In this document: positions 26,185-32,220 of the stretch, piece by piece
Layout of the letters: each line of letters begins with the position of its first letter
How positions within the stretch are numbered: position 1 is the first letter of the stretch
Assembly: GCA_000695325.1 (NCBI GenBank)
Contig: AVPN01000632.1
Location: forward strand, 1-32,220
Reading direction: 5' to 3'
Source: Pleurobrachia bachei
Taxonomy: Eukaryota; Ctenophora; Tentaculata; Cydippida; Pleurobrachiidae
Length of the DNA stretch: 32,220 bases
Program-made: the position numbers and the translations under genes
Notes under the pieces: generated by a model
The model's database searches: none
What the model saw: only the letters and a program-made list of their open reading frames with translations
Told to the model about the DNA's origin: nothing

Positions 26185-26796
26185 AGAAAGAGAGAGGGAG
26201 AATGGTATTATACCGAAACATGGGTAAGGTGCACGGGTGGCGCGATATATATTTTAGTTTGTGGCGGGCTGACGACCACTGACAGGGGTTTTTGTGGTGG
26301 ACCGGGATATGGCCATCCGGGTCCACAATTCGAGGAAGTGAGGGAGGTAAAAAAGAGAGAATGATAGAATGAAAGAAGGAGAGATAGTAAAATCAGCTAT
26401 AATTGAGAAGGGTGAAAGTAAATAAAGGAGCGGTTCATACTGCTAACATTAGACCATCGCATTGCGGTTTTCCAAATGCAAACAGTCGAATTGAGCCAGG
26501 ATTAAACAATTCCCACGGGGCACCCTGAGATCAGTCAATTATGAATCTGACTTCATGTTACCCAAAATTGGAAGTAAAGTAAAAAGAAAATGTTATACGG
26601 AGTTCAATTCAAAACTCTCGAATATTCTCAAAACAAAATTTTATAGTAATTTTGATTCACAGACTTTTATATCCTTACAAAATAAGAAAAATGACGATTG
26701 AACTTTCTTCTACTTAATCAAAAAAATAAGCGCAATTAAGTATTAACCAATTAACAATCAATTAATTTAGCGTGTTGATGAACTAAGGACGCTCAA

Positions 26797-26900
26797 ATGA
26801 AACTGTTACTACTGTTGGTGGCCGTTGTTGCCGCTCAACGAGATGGACTGGGAGAAACCATCATTGGAGAAAATGATCCTTATGCTTATGACCCATATTA
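26797..26900 (+). CDS. Gene C exon 1, copy 1: signal peptide
   Basis: [19 protein letters not shown], then [15 protein letters not shown]; ends phase 2 at GTAAGT. It is homologous to 28589-28692, which has one residue change in the signal peptide. Confidence 0.85.
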
Positions 26901-29900
26901 GTAAGTTCATAATTCGGTTGATGACCCATATTAGTAAGTTCATTTAATTTGGTTGACCCTTATGCTTATGACCCATATTAGTCTCTCTCTAAATATCATG
27001 CCTAATTTAATTAACTAATTAATTAGATTCAATTAATTAGTTAATTTCATTTCATTCCATTTCAGTCAGTACGGACAGGGCTTCTCGCAAGACGCGGGCA
27101 CAAGAACCCAAGATCCGGGGTGCAAGAACTGTGAACAGAGACCGTACATTGTAAAGGGAGACAGAGGTGTACCTGGGGGTGCCGGATTCGAGGGACCCGC
27201 TGGAGCCAGGGGAGAACCTGGTTCCCCCGGATCTCCAGGTTCTAGGGGAGACAGGGTGAGTAGTAATAGAGATTAGTAGTTAGTAGTTCCCCTGGATCTC
27301 CCGGTTCTAGGGGAGACAGGGTGAGTAGTAAACTAGATTAGTAGTTAGCAGTCAATCATTTAGTTGTTCTAGCAGTCAATAAATTAGTAGTTACTTAGCA
27401 GTCAATAAATTAGTAGATAGCAGACGATCAATTATTATTCTCACCTCATTATTCTCAGAATTAACTCGTTCCATCTCAGGGTCCCCCTGGTAACGCAGGA
27501 AAGAGGGGTGAATCTGGTGAGCAGGGACCAGCTGGACCTCCAGGAGACAAGGGTTTCGCTGGAGTAAGAGGTCGACCAGGTACGTCCTATTTCCATATTC
27601 TCCCGAAAAAGTATAGTTGAAAATCAATACGAACCCTTACCTAAATCACAAAAAAGCCCCGGCTGTGGGACTCACAAAACTCCCCATACAGGCAGGCCCG
27701 GTCGACACGGACTAGATGGTAACCCCGGTCAGGCGGGTGTGGATGGATGCAATGGCACCCGGGGAGAATCTGGTAGCCCTGGTAAACCAGGTACTGTCGG
27801 CCTACCCGCATCAATTGGTGAACCCGGCCGACCCGGTGAGGATGGCCGAGCTGGTGCTCCTGGACAGAGGGGTGCTCCTGGTGAAAATGTGAGTTACTTC
27901 TATATTGTAAAGTAGCACTGTAGCACTTGTAGTAACTTGATTTTTTTCTGCACTGATTGCCGAATGGGAACGTCTTCATACGAATTTTCCTGGTTTTCCA
28001 AAAGAATTATAAGAAGGAAAATGAATTAAAGGGTGAAAGTAAATAAAGGAGCGGTTCATACTGCTAACATTAGACCATTGCTGCGGTTTACCAAATGCAA
28101 ACAGTAGAATTGAGCCAGGATTAACCAATTCCCACGGGGTAGTATGATCACTGATCTATCAATTATGAAGTCTAATCTGCCTTCATAGTTCATATTAACC
28201 AAAATGATGAGAAAATAAAATGTTATCGGAGTTCAATTCAAAACTATATAGTTGCAGCATACGCTGTGTGGCATACGCTGTGTGGGACCCCTGGGTGCGT
28301 GCTGGATTTTAAAAATTGATTTATAAGTGTTTCCCACCCAAAATAGTTAAACCCAATAAAAATATTTTTCTCGAAATATATTCTCGAAACCAAATTTTGA
28401 TTCACAGACTTATACCTTACAGTCTTACACAATACACATATTCAATTAATGTTCCATAAAAATAATCACAATTGAACTTTCTACTTAATTAAAACAGATA
28501 AGCGCTAACCAATTAATTAATTTAGCGTGTTGATGAACTAATTAACCAATTAATAAATTTAGCGTGTTGATGAACTAAGGACGCTCAAATGAAACTGTTC
28601 TTACTGTTGGTGGCCGTTGTTGCCGCTCAACGAGATGGACTGGGAGAAACCATCATTGGAGAAAATGATCCTTATGCTTATGACCCATATTAGTAAGTAG
28701 ACATAATATTTGGTTGACCGTTAATTAGTATGAAGTCCCTAAGTTTTATGTTTAATTCAATTAATCAATTAGTGTAATTCAATCAATTTATTAATTAATT
28801 AATTCAATTCAATTATGTAATTAGTTAATTTAATTTCTTTGCAGTCAGTACGGACAGGGATTCTCGCAAGACGCGGGAACACGAACCCAGGATCCGGGGT
28901 GTAAGAACTGTGAACAGAGACCATACATTGTGAAGGGAGACCGAGGTGTACCTGGGGGTGCTGGATTCGAGGGACCAGCTGGAGCCAGGGGAGAACCTGG
29001 TTCCCCTGGATCTCCCGGTTCTAGGGGAGACAGGGTGAGTAGTTCACAAGATGAGTACTCAATTAGTAGTTAATTAATTAGTAGTTAGCAGTCAATCAAT
29101 TAATAGATAGCAGTCAATCAATTAGTTAAAATTAACTCACCTCTCGTTGCATCTCAGGGTCCCCCTGGTAACGCAGGAAAGAGGGGTGAATCTGGTGAGC
29201 AGGGACCAGCTGGACCTCCCGGAGACAAGGGTTTCGCTGGAGTAAGAGGTCGACCAGGTATGTGTCAATTACTAACCCCAACAGACCAAATCCATTTTCT
29301 CTTGAAAAAGTTAAATTGAAAACCAATACAAACCCTTACCCTCTCTTTGTGAAATAACAAAACATTCCCGGCTGCAGTGGGACTCACACAACACACCCCA
29401 TACAGGCAGGCCCGGTCGACACGGTCTAGACGGTAACCCCGGTCAGGCGGGTGTGGATGGATGTAATGGTACCCGGGGAGAACCTGGTAGCCCTGGTAAA
29501 CCAGGTACTGTCGGCCTACCCGCATCAATTGGTGAACCCGGCCGACCCGGTGAGGATGGCCGAGCTGGTGCTCCTGGACAGAGGGGTGCTCCTGGTGAAA
29601 ATGTGAGTTACTACTATATTGTAAAGTAGCACTGTAGCACTTGTAGTAACTTGATTTTTTTCTGCACTGATTGCCGAATGGGAACGTCTTCATACGAATT
29701 TTCCTGGTTTTCCAAAAGAATTATAAGAAGGAAAATGAATTCTGAAACAATATTATTCTCACAATATTATTCTCACAGCCATCACTAACCCATTAATACA
29801 CACACACAGGGTAAAGACGGTATCCCCGGAAATCCTGGAACTCGTGCGGGCCCGGGTGAGGAGGGTGTTAACGGAGAGAAAGGTCGGGCAGGATACCCTG

Positions 29901-32000
29901 GTTCGGCTGGACGACCCGGAGCTCGGGGAGATCCTGGACGACCTGGAACCGCAGGAGACCCTGGAACACCCGGACTTGATGGAGACCCTGGAAGGGAGGG
30001 AAGCAATGGACGAGCGGGACGACCTGGCCTTCGGGGTGCACCTGTACGTAAAACAAAGATTAAAATTCGATAGAAAGAATTTGAAAACAATTTGAAACTC
30101 TTGAGAGTCTTTTTAACGACAATATATATTATATATTCTACTTTTAGGGTGACAGGGGAAAGGATGGTGAGAGGGGAGAACCCGGACGACCTGGAAGAGA
30201 CGCCTACGGTGGAGCCCCCGGAGAGAGGGGTCTGCCTGGACGTGATGGAAACCCTGGACGAGATGTAAGGAGAGAGAGAGAGAGAGAGAGAATGAGATAG
30301 AGAGTTATAGAGAGAGAGAGATAGAGAGTGAGTGAGAGAGTGAGAAGGAGAAGGAGAGATATTATATAGATAATATATATAGAGAGAGAGAAGGAGGGGG
30401 AACCCCTGGATATTTTAGATACTATCCCAATATTATTCTCACTATATATATAACCATCTCATTTCCAAGGGTCGACCCGGATCACCCGGTGCTCGAGGAT
30501 CGCCCGGTGCTCGAGGTGTCGATGGAGAACTGGGAGAACCTGGTGCCTCTGTGAAGGGAATTAGGGGAGACATTGGGTTGCCTGGAACCGGAGTAGCCAA
30601 CCGAGGAACTCCTGGATATTCTGTGAGTGGTCGATATCATATATCTCAAATCCTGATCTTTGACAGAAAATAATATTGAGTCATTCCTTTGAATATCAAA
30701 TTAATAAGTTAGCCCATTGGCCGATATAATAATCACCCGTTATACCACCCATTATATCACCCACTCCTCCACACAGGGTGACGATGGTCTACCCGGAGAC
30801 AATGGTCTGCCCGGTAAAGCTGCACGTGCTCCACTGTCACCATGTGGGCCTAAGGCTCCTAATGGACATTCGCCACTAATTGGTTAATTAACTCAGTTAT
30901 TTGGTTAAATAAATCAATCAGCTGAGATTAATATTGACAGTTCTGAAGATTATTTAGATCTTGGACATATTAGTTGTTGTGATTACATACTAGCAGTCAT
31001 TTGCTGCTCGAATTAATCAATTAATGTTAATGCTAGGGTGACCCTGGTGCCTTTGGAAGGCCTGGCGAGGACGGAAAGAGGGGATCTCCCGGGCAACCAG
31101 GTAACCGAGGAATGAGGGGTGATGATGGGACTAATGGAGAGGTCGGAGATCCTGGTCTATCCGGAAAGAAGGGAGAACCCGGTCGACCTGGACGAAACGG
31201 GTACCCCGGAGAGAGGGTAAGAGTTGTGATTTTCAGATAATTATTATTGTGGATAATTAATCAATTAGTTAATTGATTAGTTTAATTGATAAGTTAATTG
31301 ATTAGTTAACTGATCACATCCTTCATTTTATCACACAGTTTTTTTCAGTTTTTTCTAATCCATTCCCTTCCCAGTCTGTTGGCCAACCCGGTCGAAACGG
31401 AGAGCCTGGAGCCCGGGGTCTGCCTGGCATGGACGGTAGAAAGGGAATGAGGGGAGATCCCGGCCGAATGGGCCGACCTGGTAAGTTGCCCATATATTTT
31501 GAGAAATTCGCCTAGCAACCAATATAATTTCACTTTAAACACTTACAAAAACTCACTGCTAGCACTTTTTCAAACACTTCGACCTGTGCAGGTAACGCTG
31601 GAACGAAGGGAGCCATGGGAGATCCCGGTTTGGATGGCATGCCTGGTAGGAGTATTAATGGGATTGCGGGGAGGCCTGGCGAGGATGGAAGAGATGGGGA
31701 ACCTGGTGAGAGAGGTACACAGGGTCGACCTGGTGAGGATGGAACCTTTGTAAGTGTGATCAATTATGATATGTATGAGAATTTCAAAACATCAATAGTT
31801 CACGTTGTTAGGGTATTTTAACAACACTCTCTCGTTGCTAGGGAATTTTAAAACCACTCTCTCTCGTTGCTAGGGAATTCCCGGAAACAGGGGAGACATT
31901 GGAAAGCCTGGTAACAATGGAATGCAGGGACTCCCGGGAAATATGGGACTACCCGGAAAAAGGGGAGAACCTGGCATGCCCGGAACACCCGGACGACCTG
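26797..32000 (+). CDS. COL4A: Gene C: collagen IV alpha chain, 5' part (continues beyond window)
   Basis: Secreted collagen IV chain transcribed away from gene B. It has a signal peptide, a tyrosine-rich linker, the 7[17 protein letters not shown] segment, then Gly-X-Y in small exons. The first four exons occur twice: copy 1 from 26797 to 27888 and copy 2 from 28589 to 29602. Single-copy exons follow at 29810-30043, 30148-30264, 30470-30622, 31037-31216, 31375-31480, 31592-31749 and 31874-32000, with an optional exon at 30777. Exon phases are consistent. The 7S sequon reads DGCNGTRGE. No NC1 is reached before the window ends. Confidence 0.88.
27066..27255 (+). CDS. Gene C exon 2, copy 1: 7S cysteines
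   Basis: [19 protein letters not shown], then [18 protein letters not shown] and Gly-X-Y to GSRGDR at GTGAGT, phase 0. It is the counterpart of [15 protein letters not shown] in genes A and B. Confidence 0.86.
27286..27330 (+). repeat. Stray duplicate of the end of gene C exon 2 and its donor
   Basis: A 45-bp fragment, from TTCCCCTGGATCTCCC to GTGAGTAGTAA, inside the intron after exon 2 copy 1. It matches exon 2 of copy 2 better than the adjacent exon 2 of copy 1. Confidence 0.75.
27480..27579 (+). CDS. Gene C exon 3, copy 1
   Basis: [19 protein letters not shown], then [15 protein letters not shown]; phase 0 to 1. Confidence 0.85.
27692..27888 (+). CDS. Gene C exon 4, copy 1: DGCNGTRGE sequon
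   Basis: [16 protein letters not shown], then [12 protein letters not shown] and a LPASIGEPG imperfection, ending GAPGEN at GTGAGT, phase 0. Confidence 0.86.
28247..28373. repeat. Insertion specific to gene C unit 2, with 14-bp tandem repeat
   Basis: About 125 bp present upstream of exon 1 copy 2 and absent at the matching place in unit 1 (near 26615). It starts with GCATACGCTGTGTG twice (28257-28270, 28271-28284). No clear terminal repeats. Confidence 0.55.
28589..28692 (+). CDS. Gene C exon 1, copy 2
   Basis: [19 protein letters not shown] onward, same length and phase as copy 1. It is the copy contiguous with downstream exons. Confidence 0.87.
28845..29034 (+). CDS. Gene C exon 2, copy 2
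   Basis: Same 190-bp exon as 27066-27255 with synonymous differences. It carries [16 protein letters not shown]. Confidence 0.87.
29158..29257 (+). CDS. Gene C exon 3, copy 2
   Basis: One hundred bp, one base different from 27480-27579; phase 0 to 1. Confidence 0.87.
29406..29602 (+). CDS. Gene C exon 4, copy 2
   Basis: One hundred ninety-seven bp, [11 protein letters not shown] sequon, phase 1 to 0. Confidence 0.87.
29810..30043 (+). CDS. Gene C exon 5
   Basis: Seventy-eight codons, phase 0 to 0: [19 protein letters not shown] onward, ending GRPGLRGAP at GTACGT. It has one interruption (GTRAGPG). Confidence 0.88.
30148..30264 (+). CDS. Gene C exon 6
   Basis: Thirty-nine codons: [16 protein letters not shown], then [12 protein letters not shown], phase 0 to 0. 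DAYGGAPG breaks the triplet. Confidence 0.87.
30268..30400. repeat. (GA)n-rich intronic tract
   Basis: AGAGAG runs broken by AATGAGATAG and similar, directly after the exon 6 donor. Confidence 0.8.
30470..30622 (+). CDS. Gene C exon 7
   Basis: Fifty-one codons: [16 protein letters not shown] onward, with interruptions at [10 protein letters not shown] and TGVANRG; ends GYS at GTGAGT, phase 0. Confidence 0.87.
30777..30887 (+). CDS. Gene C optional exon 8
   Basis: Starts after CACAG with [13 protein letters not shown]. Read through, it gives a 36-residue tail ([13 protein letters not shown] and on) and a TAA at 30885. If it uses the GTAAAG donor after 30813 it ends in phase 1, which does not fit exon 9 (phase 0) but fits exon 11 (phase 1). 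It is therefore either an alternative terminal exon or mutually exclusive with exons 9 and 10. Confidence 0.5.
   Translation, partial: GDDGLPGDNGLPGKAARAPLSPCGPKAPNGHSPLIG
31037..31216 (+). CDS. Gene C exon 9
   Basis: Sixty codons of Gly-X-Y ([16 protein letters not shown] onward, ending YPGER), phase 0 to 0. Joins exon 7 in frame. Confidence 0.87.
31375..31480 (+). CDS. Gene C exon 10
   Basis: [15 protein letters not shown], then [15 protein letters not shown], phase 0 to 1. It contains RGD. Confidence 0.86.
31592..31749 (+). CDS. Gene C exon 11
   Basis: [16 protein letters not shown], then [13 protein letters not shown] and on to EDGTF at GTAAGT, phase 1 to 0. Confidence 0.87.
31809..31873 (+). 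repeat. Tandem copies of the exon 12 acceptor region
   Basis: CTCTCTCGTTGCTAGGGAAT occurs twice, with a degenerate third TTGTTAGGGTATTTT upstream, so three TAG/GG acceptors stand about 31 bp apart before exon 12. Confidence 0.7.
31874..32000 (+). CDS. Gene C exon 12
   Basis: [16 protein letters not shown], then MPGTPGRPG, phase 0 to 1 at GTAATT. The gene continues beyond the window. Confidence 0.85.
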
Positions 32001-32138
32001 GTAATTAGTTAATTAATCAATTAGTTATGTAAATAACTTGTATTTGATTTAGTTAATTAATTAAAAAGTAAAACAAGATATATTATTGTTTTACTTTGTT
32101 ATAAGCTCCAGAATCTTGGTCCTGTCAAAACAAAGATA

Positions 32139-32220
32139 CAGTCGGACCCCGATTTACCGGTCCCCGATATACCGGAACCCCGATTTACCGGGAGGATAAA
32201 TTTCCCCCGATACAGGAAAT
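32139..32220. mobile_element. Edge of a pogo/Tigger-like DNA element
   Basis: After a TA, CAGTCGGACCCCGATTTACC starts a stretch of imperfect CCCCGATTTACCGG repeats that runs off the window. It has the same terminal sequence as the MITE at 2835. Confidence 0.6.

Larger units (their letters stand above)
25097..26796. promoter_or_regulatory. Head-to-head intergenic region of genes B and C
   Basis: A 1.7-kb region with no coding exon between the divergent start codons at 25096 and 26797. It contains a purine-rich minisatellite next to gene B, a CCAAT box and four E-boxes near 25916-25993, a (CT)n tract at 26134-26183, and a segment from about 26404 that is duplicated upstream of the second gene C start. 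Confidence 0.6.
26404..29740. repeat. Tandem duplication of gene C 5' region (about 1.62 and 1.71 kb)
   Basis: Unit 1 about 26404-28027 and unit 2 about 28028-29740. Both contain upstream sequence and exons 1-4. Exons differ by a few bases, introns by substitutions and indels. Unit 1 ends at AAAATGAATT and unit 2 begins at once with GGTGAAAGTAAATAAAGG. Confidence 0.85.

Noticed and set aside
26042-26326. 94-codon minus-strand frame in the B/C intergenic region
   Set aside because: Its composition comes from the (CT)n repeat, and there is no recognisable domain.
29785-30090. 101-codon minus-strand frame under gene C exon 5
   Set aside because: Antisense shadow of Gly-X-Y codons. The plus-strand exon has proper splice sites and phase.

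Overview
The window is an animal genomic scaffold with an assembly gap (472 N at 20296-20767). It carries a cluster of type IV collagen genes: Gly-X-Y coding exons with AT-rich GT-AG introns, signal peptides, a short N-terminal 7S-like CxxC segment, the collagen IV 7S sequon motif DGCNGTKGE, and C-terminal NC1 domains built of C4 repeats. A tandem group of collagen IV genes with compact introns and a two-cysteine 7S end suggests a non-bilaterian animal, most likely a ctenophore. That assignment is inference at about 0.5 confidence.

Layout. Gene A (minus strand, 13378 down past position 1) and gene B (minus strand, 25096 to 14990) are tandem paralogues. Gene C (plus strand, from 26797 and/or 28589, running off the right edge) is divergent from gene B. 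B and C stand head to head across about 1.7 kb, the arrangement known for vertebrate COL4A pairs. The intergenic stretch holds a CCAAT box, four CACGTG E-boxes and a purine-rich minisatellite. The A promoter region (13379-14989) shares a CTCATTGG...CTGCACGTGTG module with it.

The main observation is at the 3' ends of A and B. Both have a shared first NC1 exon ending in phase 1, then a proximal set of exons completing an NC1 domain, then a second, distal set that also completes an NC1 domain but lacks its own copy of the first exon. All these acceptors are phase 1. The intron after the shared exon carries CACGCTGCCGCTTA, and the stretch just before each distal cassette carries two reverse complements, GCGGCAGCGTG, 43-44 bp apart. 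Every copy of this motif in the window fits the pattern. The layout is what RNA docking/selector pairing would need to loop out the proximal exons and choose an alternative C-terminal NC1 domain. In both paralogues the proximal NC1 has lost exactly two disulfide pairs from its second C4 repeat.

The cluster is also full of near-identical tandem duplications (73, 389, 846, about 876, about 1008, about 1480 and about 1620 bp). Some break reading frames in gene A. They may be merged haplotypes in the assembly or real recent duplication. Gene B is open in every exon seen. Gene A as assembled has several frame breaks and in-frame stops, so it is either misassembled or decaying.

One small pogo/Tigger-like MITE (2835-2885), the edge of another such element (32139-32220) and a perfect 60-bp palindrome (12796-12855) are the clear non-collagen features. 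I saw no RNA genes, CRISPR arrays or viral fossils.
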